Positions 27,004-35,982 of a stretch of DNA of 64,000 nt are shown here, piece by piece. The DNA comes from Paenibacillus sp. J2TS4. GTDB lineage: Bacteria; Bacillota; Bacilli; Paenibacillales; NBRC-103111. How positions within the stretch are numbered: the first letter of the stretch is position 1; each line of letters starts with the position of its first letter. The DNA is taken from positions 59,138 to 123,137 of the forward strand of contig NZ_BOSH01000016.1 of assembly GCF_018403245.1 (NCBI RefSeq), given 5' to 3'. Position numbers and translations under genes: made by a program. The notes beneath the pieces are model-generated. The model searched no databases and was not told the origin of the DNA. It worked only from the letters and a program-made list of their open reading frames with translations.

Positions 27004-28296
27004 CTACTTCTGACTGGCTATAATAGCCTCTTCCAAATCATAAAGAATATCGTCAATCGCTTCAGTTCCGATAGAAAGACGAATCATTCCGGGTGTAACG
27101 CCCGCTGAAAGCTGCTCTTCCTCCGAAAGCTGCTGATGAGTAGTACTGGCCGGATGGATGATCAGCGATTTGGAATCTCCAACGTTCGCCAGATGGGAGA
27201 ATAGCTTAACATTATTGATCACCTTGCGCCCTGCTTCCAGACCGCCCTTGATCTCAAAGGTAAGAATAGCTCCTTGCCCTTTCGGTAAATACTTCTGTGC
27301 GAGAGAGTAGGACGGATGACTTTGCAGTCCCGGGTAATTAACCCACGATACAGAATCGTTTCCTTCCAAAAACTCGGCAACCTTAAGAGCGTTCGTGCTG
27401 TGGCGCTCCATACGCAAATGGAGAGTCTCCAGTCCTTGCAGCAGCAGGAAGGAGTTAAAAGGAGATATAGCAGCACCCATATCGCGGAGCAATTGAACCC
27501 GGGCTTTAATAATATACGCCATGGGGCCCACCGCTTCAGTATAAACCACTCCGTGGTAGCTTGGGTCCGGCTCGATCAAGCCGGGGAACTTGCCGCTTGC
27601 CTTCCAATCAAACTTGCCGCCATCCACAATGACTCCTCCGATGGAGGTCCCATGTCCGCCAATAAATTTGGTCGCTGAATGAACGACAATGTCGGCACCA
27701 TGCTCAATAGGCCGGAGCAAATAGGGGCTCGGGAAAGTATTATCTACGATAAGCGGAATTCCATTCTCGTGGGCGATCTTGGCAACGGCCTCGATGTCCA
27801 GCACATCACCTTTTGGATTGCCGATTGTTTCTGCGAAGAGCGCCTTAGTCTTGGACGTAATCGCCTTGCGGAAATTTTCCGGATCGGACGGATCAACGAA
27901 TTTAACGTCGATACCGATTTTAGACAACGTAGTAGAGAACAGGTTATATGTTCCGCCATACAAGCTGGATGCAGATACAATTTCGTCTCCGGAGCCAGCA
28001 ATATTAAGAATGGAATATGTAATAGCTGCCTGACCGGATGCGGTTGCCAAAGCGCCTACCCCGCCTTCCAAAGCGGCGACGCGCTTCTCGAATACGTCGG
28101 TAGTCGGATTCATTAAACGAGTGTAAATATTGCCGAATTCCTTAAGTGCAAATAAATCAGCCGCGTGATCCGTATCCCGGAAGCCGTAGGACGTTGTTTG
28201 ATATAGGGGTACCGCTCTGGACATCGTTGTCGGATCAATCTCTTGTCCAGCGTGAACCGCCAGAGTTTCCAGTGCTAATTGACGTTCTTCTGACAT
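27004..28296 (-). CDS. metY: O-acetylhomoserine sulfhydrylase (homocysteine synthase)
   Basis: This PLP-dependent enzyme makes homocysteine from O-acetylhomoserine and sulfide in methionine synthesis. The 430-residue protein has the Cys/Met-metabolism fold with LETLAVHAGQ, YTRLMNPTTDVFE, the aromatic stacking loop SSLYGGTYNLF, VDNTFPSPYL and the PLP lysine in HSATKFIGGHG. The C-terminus GMIRLSIGTEAIDDI is typical. The length fits MetY rather than the shorter MetB/MetC. No SAM riboswitch was seen upstream. Its place between comEA and comEB is unusual. Confidence 0.92.
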   Translation of the reverse strand: MSEERQLALETLAVHAGQEIDPTTMSRAVPLYQTTSYGFRDTDHAADLFALKEFGNIYTRLMNPTTDVFEKRVAALEGGVGALATASGQAAITYSILNIAGSGDEIVSASSLYGGTYNLFSTTLSKIGIDVKFVDPSDPENFRKAITSKTKALFAETIGNPKGDVLDIEAVAKIAHENGIPLIVDNTFPSPYLLRPIEHGADIVVHSATKFIGGHGTSIGGVIVDGGKFDWKASGKFPGLIEPDPSYHGVVYTEAVGPMAYIIKARVQLLRDMGAAISPFNSFLLLQGLETLHLRMERHSTNALKVAEFLEGNDSVSWVNYPGLQSHPSYSLAQKYLPKGQGAILTFEIKGGLEAGRKVINNVKLFSHLANVGDSKSLIIHPASTTHQQLSEEEQLSAGVTPGMIRLSIGTEAIDDILYDLEEAIIASQK

Positions 28297-28396
28297 ATCA
28301 ATGAATTCCTCCCTTTTTAGTAGCCTAACCCTATAATCTCACAATTTATGCAAAATTAAAAGGTCATTTCCCGCAGGCTCCAACAAAATAAATAAT

Positions 28397-29074
28397 TTAA
28401 TCCGCTGAATATAGAGTGACCATGATTTGATCTTTAAATTTATCGAATGTCTTCTGTCCTATACCTTTGACCTCCATAATCTCCTCTATCGATTTAAAGC
28501 CTTTGTGTTCCAGCCGATAATTCGCAATTGCGTTCGCCTTGCTTGGTCCGATTCCGGGCAAAGTCGTCAATTCGGAGACCGTAGCCGTATTGATATCGAT
28601 CAGCGTCTTGCCAGAGGAAAGAGCCGCTTGTTGCTCGTCTTGGGAGCTAACGGCATCCTCCAAACGGCCGATCGTCGATGCTGCTCCTTCTTCATTTGAG
28701 GAGGTTACTCCTTCCGGAGTATCTTTAGGGGGCCCCGTCTGTCCCTGTACCGGCGCTTTTGCCCCATCATTATCTGGTGACTGTAGATGGCTATCGTTAG
28801 TCTCTCCATCTGAGGAGATTTGGCCGGAATCAGTGCTGCCAGAGTCACCTTCTTCATTCACCACCGGGTCCACAGAAGAGTTCGCTGCAGCACCTTCTTC
28901 CTTTAGAACCGAATTATCGCTATTCAACAAGGCTTGGACTTCATCATTCACGACCCGAAAAGGTTCCCATTCTCCAGCATCATATATTCTCGAGAATAGT
29001 ATAAACCCAATCAGCGTAACGGGCAGCAAAGAAAATAACCACATTCTTCTCATTCCGAACAGTCTCTCCATCAT
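28397..29074 (-). CDS. comEA: ComEA-type DNA receptor with helix-hairpin-helix
   Basis: ComEA binds double-stranded DNA at the cell surface and passes it to ComEC. The 225-residue protein has an N-terminal anchor (MWLFSLLPVTLIGFILF), a long Ser/Gly/Asp/Glu-rich linker (about residues 50-155) and a C-terminal tandem helix-hairpin-helix: DINTATVSELTTLPGIG and EIMEVKGIGQKTFDKF. The SLBB-like domain of B. subtilis ComEA is not evident; low-complexity sequence occupies its place. I chose the ATG at 29074, preceded by GGAGGG. It is divergent from comER, as in Bacillus. Confidence 0.88.
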   Translation of the reverse strand: MMERLFGMRRMWLFSLLPVTLIGFILFSRIYDAGEWEPFRVVNDEVQALLNSDNSVLKEEGAAANSSVDPVVNEEGDSGSTDSGQISSDGETNDSHLQSPDNDGAKAPVQGQTGPPKDTPEGVTSSNEEGAASTIGRLEDAVSSQDEQQAALSSGKTLIDINTATVSELTTLPGIGPSKANAIANYRLEHKGFKSIEEIMEVKGIGQKTFDKFKDQIMVTLYSAD

Positions 29075-29138
29075 TAACCCTCCGGTTTCTAGAATATTAC
29101 GAATAGAAAGCAAAACTTATAAATTCTTATAATTGCAC

Positions 29139-29190
29139 AAAAAAACCGCCCTGAATTCGTGATTAAACACGATGAATCAGGGCGGTTCTT
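29139..29190 (-). terminator. Terminator-like hairpin between comEA and comER
   Basis: ACCGCCCTGA (29145-29154) pairs with TCAGGGCGGT (29177-29186), with an inner CGTG/CACG arm. On the minus strand the stem is followed by seven T residues. It sits upstream of both divergent genes, so it would block or attenuate leftward transcription into comEA. Confidence 0.75.
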
Positions 29191-29380
29191 CCGCACATTC
29201 ACATTGACAACATATTATCATATTTGGTAAACAACGGCAATACTTTTTCGGTTCGATGTATTCAATCTGAATTAACCGATACCACAAGGACGATGAGCTT
29301 CAAGGAATGTTGCCAGAACCTTTGGCATAAACTTATTAAAGCGTTACTGTACCTAATTAATTATGATCAAGGAGGGGTTC

Positions 29381-30214
29381 ATGATGAATACAGGATTCAT
29401 CGGTACCGGCAGCATGGGGAGCCTGCTCATAGAGGCCTTCTTGCATTCCGGGGCTCTCTTGCCGCAGGAAATAGTCGCCTGCAACCGTACTCCTAGCAAA
29501 GCGGAGCAACTCGCTGAACGTTATCGGGGCCTTCGCGCCGTCCGTTCCAATAAAGAAGTTGTACTGGAAAGCGAGCTAATCTTTCTATGTGTCAAGCCGC
29601 TCGAGTATAGCAAGGTAATAGATGAAATCAAGGACTTCGTCGATCCATCCCAAATTATCGTTTCGATTACGAGTCCTGTTATGATCCAACAGTTGGAACA
29701 GCAATTGCACGGTCAAATCGCCAAGGTAATCCCAAGTATTACCAATTACAAATTAGGGGGTGCCTTATTGTGCATGTATGGCAGCCGGCTCCAAGCGGAT
29801 AATCGAGAAGCCTTGACTTCTTTGCTGGCCGAGATAGGAGAACCGATCGAGATTGAGGAAAAGCTTGTCCGGGTCTGTTCCGATATTTCCAGCTGCGGCC
29901 CCGCATTTCTTGCCTATTTCCTGGAGCATTTCATTCGTGCGGCTGTGGAAGAAACGGGTATCCCCCAGCAGCAGGCCTCCGCTTTAGCTGTTCAAATGCT
30001 CGTCGGAACCGGTAAATTGTTGGTGGATGGCGATTTTACACCGGAATCATTAAGACAGCGGGTCAGCGTTCCGGGAGGAATTACTGCGGAGGGACTTCAA
30101 CTAATGGAGAAAGAGCTGAATGATGTTTTCAATCAGCTCTTTCGAATTACTCATGCCAAATATGATGAAGATGTGGCTAAAGTCGCTTCCATCTTGCCTC
30201 CGGCTGCCGACTAG
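29381..30214 (+). CDS. comER: ComER, ProC-like late competence protein
   Basis: The 277-residue protein is a paralogue of pyrroline-5-carboxylate reductase with an N-terminal Rossmann motif (GFIGTGSMGSLLIEAF), the conserved VISI-type strand SQIIVSITSPV, IPSITNYKLGGAL and the C-terminal helical domain with SVPGGITAEGL. Its role in competence is not established even in Bacillus. I chose the ATG at 29381 because AAGGAGGGG lies just upstream; an ATG at 29363 precedes that site. It is convergent with leuS, and their stop codons overlap. Confidence 0.88.
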   Translation: MMNTGFIGTGSMGSLLIEAFLHSGALLPQEIVACNRTPSKAEQLAERYRGLRAVRSNKEVVLESELIFLCVKPLEYSKVIDEIKDFVDPSQIIVSITSPVMIQQLEQQLHGQIAKVIPSITNYKLGGALLCMYGSRLQADNREALTSLLAEIGEPIEIEEKLVRVCSDISSCGPAFLAYFLEHFIRAAVEETGIPQQQASALAVQMLVGTGKLLVDGDFTPESLRQRVSVPGGITAEGLQLMEKELNDVFNQLFRITHAKYDEDVAKVASILPPAAD

Positions 30215-32661
30215 CCGACCACTATATTGACCAGCTTGCCGGGAACAGCAATCACCTTGCGCACGGTTTTACCGGCGATCGCTTCTTTAACTTTATCCCG
30301 CTCAAGGGCCATTTCCTGCATTTCCTGCTGTCCCAAGCTGCTTGGAATGGAGACACGATCGGCAATCTTGCCGTTGACCTGGACAACAATTTCCACTTCA
30401 TTCTCCGTCGTCCACTTTTCATCGAAAATCGGCCATGAAACGTAGGTAATCGAAGTATCCGGATGACCCAGTTTTTCCCATAATTCTTCGCCGATATGGG
30501 GAGCGATTGGAGAGAGCATCTGTACGAAGTTTTCCATCGCTTCCCAAGGCAAGTACTCAGCCTTATATGCCTCATTGACAAAAATCATCAGCTGGCTGAT
30601 CGCTGTGTTAAAGCGGAGCGCTTCGAAATCCTCCGTCACTTTTTTGATCGTCTTATGCCAGGTTCTCTTGAATGCCTCGTCTGCCTTCGATTCGTCCTTA
30701 ACGATTTTGGCGTTCAGCATGCCATCCTCGTTAACAAACAATCTCCACACCCGGTTCAAGAAACGGTAGACTCCCTCTACTCCGTTCTCGCTCCAAGGCT
30801 TGGTCGCTTCCAGCGGCCCCATGAACATTTCGTACATGCGAAGCGTGTCTGCACCGTATTTGCCGACAATATCGTCCGGATTGATGACATTGCCGCGGGA
30901 TTTGCTCATTTTTTCGTTATTATCTCCGAGGATCATCCCTTGATTGACCAGCTTTTGGAATGGCTCCTTAGTCGAAACAACCCCAAGGTCATAAAGTACC
31001 TTGTGCCAGAAGCGGGCATAGAGAAGATGAAGAACCGCATGTTCGGCCCCCCCGATATATAAATCGACGGGCAACCATTCCTTCTGCTTCTCCAGCGAAC
31101 AAAGCTCCTTATCGTTATGCGGATCGATAAAGCGCAAATAGTACCAGCAGCTTCCCGCCCATTGCGGCATTGTATTCGTCTCCCGATAGGCTTTCATGCC
31201 GGTTTCCGGGTCTGTCGTGTTTACCCATTCCCCTACGGCAGCCAGCGGAGACTCTCCGGTCCCGGACGGTGTAATATGATCGACGTCCGGCAGTACGAGC
31301 GGCAGTTGGTTCTCCGGGACGGTTTTCATCGAGCCGTCCTCCAGATGCAGAATCGGGATTGGCTCACCCCAATATCTTTGGCGGCTGAACAGCCAGTCAC
31401 GAAGACGGTAGGTCACCTTGCCGACGCCCTTTCCGTTCTTCTCCAGCCAATCGGTCATAACCGCTATCGCTTCTTCATTATGGAGTCCATCCAGCAAGCC
31501 GGAATGGACGTGCTCTCCATCTCCGGAATAAGCCTCCTGCTCCAGATTTCCACCTTTGACCACTTCAATAATCGGCAGTTCATACTGCTTGGCGAATTCA
31601 TAGTCCCTCTGATCGTGTCCAGGAACCGCCATAATCGCTCCGGTCCCATAACCAGCCAGCACATAGTCGGCAATCCATACCGGCACCTTGGCTCCATTGA
31701 CCGGATTGATGGCAAAGGCCCCGGTGAACACTCCTGTTTTTTCCTTAGCCAGGTCGGTCCGTTCCAAATCGCTTTTGCGTTCCGACTTCGCCTGATAATC
31801 CCGAACAGCCTGGAGACAGTCCTCTGTCGCAATCCGTTCGACCAGCGAATGCTCGGGAGCCAGCACACAGTAAGTAGCGCCGAATAACGTGTCCGGCCGG
31901 GTCGTGAAGACGACTATTTCCTCCTCAGGATGGCCGTCTACCGCGAATCGGACTTCCGCTCCTTTGGATTTGCCGATCCAGTTACGCTGCATGTCTTTAA
32001 TACTTTCCGCCCAATCAAGCTCCTCCAAGTCGTCCAAGAGCCTGTCGGCGTATTCGGTAATTTTCAGAATCCATTGACGCATCGGCTTACGGATGACCGG
32101 ATGACCGCCGCGCTCGCTTTTGCCATCAATGACTTCCTCATTGGCCAGAACCGTCCCCAGAGCCGGGCACCAGTTGACCGGCACTTCAGCCATATACGCC
32201 AGCCCGCGCTTATACAGTTGAATAAAGATCCACTGAGTCCATTTGTAATAATTCGGATCGGTTGTGCTAAACTCCCGGTCCCAATCATAGGAAAATCCGA
32301 GGGATTTAATTTGTCTGCGGAAGTTGTCTATATTTTTGAACGTAATCTCACGCGGATGTTGTCCCGTATCGAGAGCATGCTGCTCGGCTGGAAGACCGAA
32401 GGCATCCCAACCCATAGGATGGAGCACGTTGTAGCCTACCATTCTTTTATAACGGGACACGATATCGGTAGCCGTATAACCTTCCGGGTGACCTACGTGG
32501 AGTCCCGCAGCCGATGGATAGGGAAACATATCCAACGCATAAAATTTCGGTTTGTCCGAATCATCCAATACTTTAAACACCTTTTTATTATCCCAATAAG
32601 CTTGCCACTTCGGTTCGATGGCCAACGGATTATACCCGTGCCCTCTAGTTTCCTGAACCAT
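30211..32661 (-). CDS. leuS: Leucyl-tRNA synthetase
   Basis: LeuRS charges tRNA-Leu. The 816-residue class I synthetase has the HIGH motif as HVGHPEGY, a CP1 editing domain with VFTTRPDTLFGATY and GTGAIMAVPGHDQRD, the catalytic AEHAVLHLLYARFW, and the KMSKS motif KMSKSRGN. The anticodon-binding and C-terminal domains are complete. It is preceded by a Leu-specific T-box leader (32887-33190) with a strong promoter, so expression should rise when uncharged tRNA-Leu accumulates. Confidence 0.98.
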   Translation of the reverse strand: MVQETRGHGYNPLAIEPKWQAYWDNKKVFKVLDDSDKPKFYALDMFPYPSAAGLHVGHPEGYTATDIVSRYKRMVGYNVLHPMGWDAFGLPAEQHALDTGQHPREITFKNIDNFRRQIKSLGFSYDWDREFSTTDPNYYKWTQWIFIQLYKRGLAYMAEVPVNWCPALGTVLANEEVIDGKSERGGHPVIRKPMRQWILKITEYADRLLDDLEELDWAESIKDMQRNWIGKSKGAEVRFAVDGHPEEEIVVFTTRPDTLFGATYCVLAPEHSLVERIATEDCLQAVRDYQAKSERKSDLERTDLAKEKTGVFTGAFAINPVNGAKVPVWIADYVLAGYGTGAIMAVPGHDQRDYEFAKQYELPIIEVVKGGNLEQEAYSGDGEHVHSGLLDGLHNEEAIAVMTDWLEKNGKGVGKVTYRLRDWLFSRQRYWGEPIPILHLEDGSMKTVPENQLPLVLPDVDHITPSGTGESPLAAVGEWVNTTDPETGMKAYRETNTMPQWAGSCWYYLRFIDPHNDKELCSLEKQKEWLPVDLYIGGAEHAVLHLLYARFWHKVLYDLGVVSTKEPFQKLVNQGMILGDNNEKMSKSRGNVINPDDIVGKYGADTLRMYEMFMGPLEATKPWSENGVEGVYRFLNRVWRLFVNEDGMLNAKIVKDESKADEAFKRTWHKTIKKVTEDFEALRFNTAISQLMIFVNEAYKAEYLPWEAMENFVQMLSPIAPHIGEELWEKLGHPDTSITYVSWPIFDEKWTTENEVEIVVQVNGKIADRVSIPSSLGQQEMQEMALERDKVKEAIAGKTVRKVIAVPGKLVNIVVG

Positions 32662-32886
32662 TGTTCATCCTCCTTCAACATTTCTCCGGCTTTCTTGCGC
32701 AGTTATTGCTAAGGTGCAGCCAGAACATGCAGCCTAGTTCCATTATCTATTGTGTTTATTGGACTTTCTCCAACCCCCGTTTTAACTATCCAAACTTCCT
32801 TAGCGTACAAGGAAACCGAAATTGGGAGTTTAGAGAGACTCACAAGGCTTTATTACAAAAATAATGAGCGGGATTTTAGGTAACAA

Positions 32887-33190
32887 AAAAACCCCCGCCG
32901 CCAGCTTATCGCTAGGGACGAGAGGTTGATTCCCGTGGTACCACCCTAATTAACAGAATGTCCCAGACATTCCGCTCACTCATGACCCTGTAACGCGGGT
33001 AACGGTCAGGCTGTCACACACTTATAACGGACATAGGGAGTATCTGATCCTCCACTATTCCGCCGGCTGTGATTCACCCAAACAAGCTCCAAGGCGAGTT
33101 CGCTGTTCGCGCCTCCGGCTTCCACCTGTTGCACCGGTTCTCTGCAAGACGCTTCCCAAGCTACTACTCCTTTTCATAGCCATTATTATG
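32887..33190 (-). ncRNA. T-box leader (leucine-specific) of leuS
   Basis: The minus-strand leader carries the T-box sequence AGGGTGGTACCACGGG (32932-32947), which pairs with the tRNA acceptor end, followed by the antiterminator/terminator region ending in GGCGGCGGGGGTTTTTTT (to about 32887). Stem I begins near 33180 with the typical AGAGAACCGGT and GTGGAAGCCGG segments. The specifier codon is CTC (33096-33098) within GCGAACTCGCC, matching leucine and the downstream leuS. Uncharged tRNA-Leu would favour readthrough. Confidence 0.95.
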
Positions 33191-33195
33191 AAGAA

Positions 33196-33224
33196 ATTAT
33201 AATGAAAAGTCTCCCCGCTGTCAA
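33196..33224 (-). promoter_or_regulatory. Sigma-A promoter of the leuS T-box leader
   Basis: TTGACA (33219-33224) and TATAAT (33196-33201) are both perfect consensus boxes with a 17-base spacer. The transcript would start near 33189. Confidence 0.92.
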
Positions 33225-33270
33225 GGAAACAGACGAGAAATCGGCAAGAAGCCAAAAAAAGGCTGTACAG

Positions 33271-34047
33271 TTACTTTTTTGCCACAAAAAACGCCCGTTC
33301 CGTTTCCTCTTCTACCGGCTTCCAGGTAAAATCAGCAAAGCACTCCACCTGGGCAAACCCTTCCTGACGCAGCATTCCCGCAATCTTATCCAGTGGATAA
33401 GCTCTCTGGATGTGAGTCTCATCTACTCGAATGTAGCGATTCAGTGATGAACGGTCTTGCGGATCTTCCTTTACAAAGATGGCCAATTCGTGCTCGATCT
33501 CACACCATTCTTCATCCCACTGGCAAGTCCACAAATAAGCGATATCTTCTTCATTAAGAACAAAAGGCTGATGCTTGGCATAGCTCTGCAATTGAAACGG
33601 GGTATGTACGTCAAACACAAACAGCCCCCCGGAAGTGAGTCCCTGATACGTGCTCCGGAAGGCTGACCTCAGGCTGTCTTCCTCCAGCAAATAATTAAAG
33701 CAATCACAGAACGATACGACCGCATCGACCGCATGGGGCAGCTCCCATTCCACCATGTCCTGCTGAATCCACTGAACGGAGCCCCTATTGGAGCCGCCGG
33801 TGCAGGAACTTCCTTCACTCTTGCTTCTTGCTACCGCCAGCATGTCCTCGGACAGATCGATGCCTGTCACTTGAAATCCGTCCCGCGCTAACGGAATCGT
33901 CAAATTGCCGGTCCCGCAGCCCAGATCCACTATGGAGGCGGGGCGACCATAGCGTTCCCAGCACTGCCCGACAAAGCGCAGCCAATCAGCATAAGGCATA
34001 TCTTCCATTAACCGGTCGTAATAATTAGCGAACTGTTGGTAGGCCAA
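33271..34047 (-). CDS. yqeM: Class I SAM-dependent methyltransferase YqeM
   Basis: The 258-residue protein has the methyltransferase motif I VDLGCGTGNLTIPLA, then VTGIDLSEDMLAVA and the motif IV region AVVSFCDCFNYLLE. The substrate is unknown. The assignment to yqeM rests on position between rsfS and comER/leuS, as in B. subtilis. It uses a TTG start at 34047 with AAGGGAG upstream. Confidence 0.82.
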   Translation of the reverse strand: MAYQQFANYYDRLMEDMPYADWLRFVGQCWERYGRPASIVDLGCGTGNLTIPLARDGFQVTGIDLSEDMLAVARSKSEGSSCTGGSNRGSVQWIQQDMVEWELPHAVDAVVSFCDCFNYLLEEDSLRSAFRSTYQGLTSGGLFVFDVHTPFQLQSYAKHQPFVLNEEDIAYLWTCQWDEEWCEIEHELAIFVKEDPQDRSSLNRYIRVDETHIQRAYPLDKIAGMLRQEGFAQVECFADFTWKPVEEETERAFFVAKK

Positions 34048-34144
34048 CGCGCTTCTCTCCCTTAATTATAGACGAAATACAAGCCAAACTCGCCTTTCCG
34101 ACATCTTTTTCCTTCACTTTATGGAACGACATTATAAAATTGAC

Positions 34145-35029
34145 TCAGCTCTTCTTGTCCTTTAGATGTGTCCAGTTTTCTTTTTGCTCAATAAGCCCAT
34201 CCTTCATTAGCTTGCCCAGCGCCCGCTTGAACGCTGATTTACTCATGTTGAACCTTTGGCTGATAATATCGGCAGGAGTTTGATCCGAATACGGCATGGC
34301 TCCGTTAGGTCTTTCTTGTAAATAGGCTAAAATGACGTCCGAATCCTCCACCCGGCTTTTTTCTTTAGGAAGCCGCATCGACAGATTAACTCTGCCGTCC
34401 TCACGAATATGGATGACGCGAACTTCCACAGATTCCCCCACTCTCAATAAACGGGTTCGCTCCTTGGAATGAATAAGACCAATCACTCCGAAGCCAAGCA
34501 CACCGCCTTCAACGATCACGAAGGAGCCCATCTGCAGCGGTTTGTAAACGATCGCTGTCTTCCATTGGTTCTTCCAGGACTCCGGAGCCCGAACGACAAG
34601 CGGAGTGAGCTCGTTCTCCCCAGCCAGCTTAGCCATCAGGCGCCCCTGTCGATCGTGGGCCATCACAACATAAACCCGATCCCCAATGCGCGGCCGCAGC
34701 TCCTTCATCTCCGGCAGCTCCCGATAAGGTAGCAGAAGCTGCCTGCCAAGCCCCATATCTAGAAAGACTCCGAATCTCGGGTGAATATCGGCCACTTCAA
34801 GCAGGGCAACTTCCCCAAGCCGGAGCAAAGGCTTTTTCATAGTGGCAGCCAGACGATCCTCAGTGTCGTAGTACAGAAACACCTCGATCCTCTGTCCCGG
34901 CTCGATGTCCCCTTCTTTTTCCGTGTAATGCAGCAGAACATCCCGATCCCCATCTGTCAGAAAAAAACCGTACGGAGACACCTCACGCGCCACCTCAAGC
35001 GATACGATGGTTCCCGCCTGCAGACTCAT
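34145..35029 (-). CDS. cvfB: CvfB-family S1 RNA-binding protein
   Basis: The 294-residue protein has tandem S1-type OB folds (first about residues 1-60, second about 68-135, third about 145-225, with ILHIREDGRVNLSMR-like segment VIHIREDGRVNLSMR) and a C-terminal winged helix (SQRFNMSKSAFKRALGKL). This is the CvfB/YitL layout; in Staphylococcus CvfB affects virulence-gene expression through RNA. Its ATG overlaps the rsfS stop by four bases, so it is translationally coupled to the ribosome-silencing factor, which is not the B. subtilis arrangement. Confidence 0.82.
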   Translation of the reverse strand: MSLQAGTIVSLEVAREVSPYGFFLTDGDRDVLLHYTEKEGDIEPGQRIEVFLYYDTEDRLAATMKKPLLRLGEVALLEVADIHPRFGVFLDMGLGRQLLLPYRELPEMKELRPRIGDRVYVVMAHDRQGRLMAKLAGENELTPLVVRAPESWKNQWKTAIVYKPLQMGSFVIVEGGVLGFGVIGLIHSKERTRLLRVGESVEVRVIHIREDGRVNLSMRLPKEKSRVEDSDVILAYLQERPNGAMPYSDQTPADIISQRFNMSKSAFKRALGKLMKDGLIEQKENWTHLKDKKS

Positions 35030-35364
35030 ACCGATTCAACCACTTTCGCGTCGGACCAAATCCGCTCAATGTTGTAATATTCCCTGTCCTCTCTATGAAA
35101 CACGTGAACAACAACATCCCCCAAATCGATCAGCACCCACCGAGCATTATCCGAACCTTCGACTCCGCGGATGGTCCATTTATTCTCATCCGCTTTTTTA
35201 CGGATAGAGGTTACAATCGCTTGCACTTGAGTTTCCGAGTTCCCGTGACAAATAACAAAATAGTCGGCAATCAGCGAAATTCCCTGCAAATCCAAAACGA
35301 CGACGTCCATCGCCTTTTTATCCTCTGCGGCCCGAATAACCGCCGATAACATTTGATCCATCAT
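35026..35364 (-). CDS. rsfS: Ribosomal silencing factor RsfS
   Basis: RsfS binds ribosomal protein L14 and blocks subunit joining under starvation. The 112-residue protein shows the family core VVLDLQGISLIADYFVICHG, the GVEGSDNARWVLIDLGDVVVHVF stretch in pieces, and REYYNIERIWSDA. It lies between yqeK and the CvfB-like gene in a tight run of small genes. Confidence 0.95.
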   Translation of the reverse strand: MMDQMLSAVIRAAEDKKAMDVVVLDLQGISLIADYFVICHGNSETQVQAIVTSIRKKADENKWTIRGVEGSDNARWVLIDLGDVVVHVFHREDREYYNIERIWSDAKVVESV

Positions 35365-35397
35365 TCGTTCTATGACCTCCCATCAATTTTACATTGT

Positions 35398-35982
35398 TTA
35401 TCCGTCAACCTTGCGGCTGATTTCGTCAATAAGCGAGTTGCGAGCCATAATGGTCAAAGGATATACCTTCTGTCCCTTTTGCAATAAAAAAGAAATCGTT
35501 GAATCGAAACCTGCAATCAAAGCTATCTCCAAGCTATGTTCAGCCAATTCCCGTATTTTATTCACCTCTGGAAAATCCCTCCCGGGCTCGATGTAATCGG
35601 CCAGACATACCACTTTATCGAGCAGTGTCATTCCTGGCCGTCCAGAGGTGTGATAACGAATAGCATCCAAAACTGCCGAATCGGTGATCCCCAGTTGCCG
35701 TTCAGCAACCCAAGCCCCTGCCGGAGCATGCCATAGAGGCTTGTCGTACAAAAGAAGATCCGGGGACAGCTCCTTTTCATTGTCCTCAATGATTTTCCTC
35801 TGTCTCTCGATAGGCCAATATTTACAATAATCGTGCAAAAGGGCGGCAAGATCGGCTTGGACCGGATCCGCTCCATATCGTTCTGCCAGTTGAACCGCCG
35901 TCTTCATGACGCCTGCCGTGTGCTCCCATCTCTTAAGGGGCATTTGCTCCTTCACGAGCGAAATCAGTTGATCACGATTCAT
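35398..35982 (-). CDS. yqeK: HD-domain hydrolase YqeK (Ap4A hydrolase type)
   Basis: The 194-residue protein is an HD-domain phosphohydrolase; the family splits diadenosine tetraphosphate symmetrically. Metal-site motifs are RWEHTAGV, LLHDYCKY, WHAPAGA and VVCLADYIEPGRDF. I chose the ATG at 35982 (MNRDQLISLVKEQM) with GAGGAAGGG upstream; a longer frame overlaps nadD for 150 bases. With this start it overlaps nadD by 11 bases, as in Bacillus. Confidence 0.93.
   Translation of the reverse strand: MNRDQLISLVKEQMPLKRWEHTAGVMKTAVQLAERYGADPVQADLAALLHDYCKYWPIERQRKIIEDNEKELSPDLLLYDKPLWHAPAGAWVAERQLGITDSAVLDAIRYHTSGRPGMTLLDKVVCLADYIEPGRDFPEVNKIRELAEHSLEIALIAGFDSTISFLLQKGQKVYPLTIMARNSLIDEISRKVDG

Noticed and set aside
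33055..33255. 66-residue minus-strand frame upstream of leuS
   Set aside because: It lies wholly inside the T-box leader and promoter, whose RNA signals are unmistakable.
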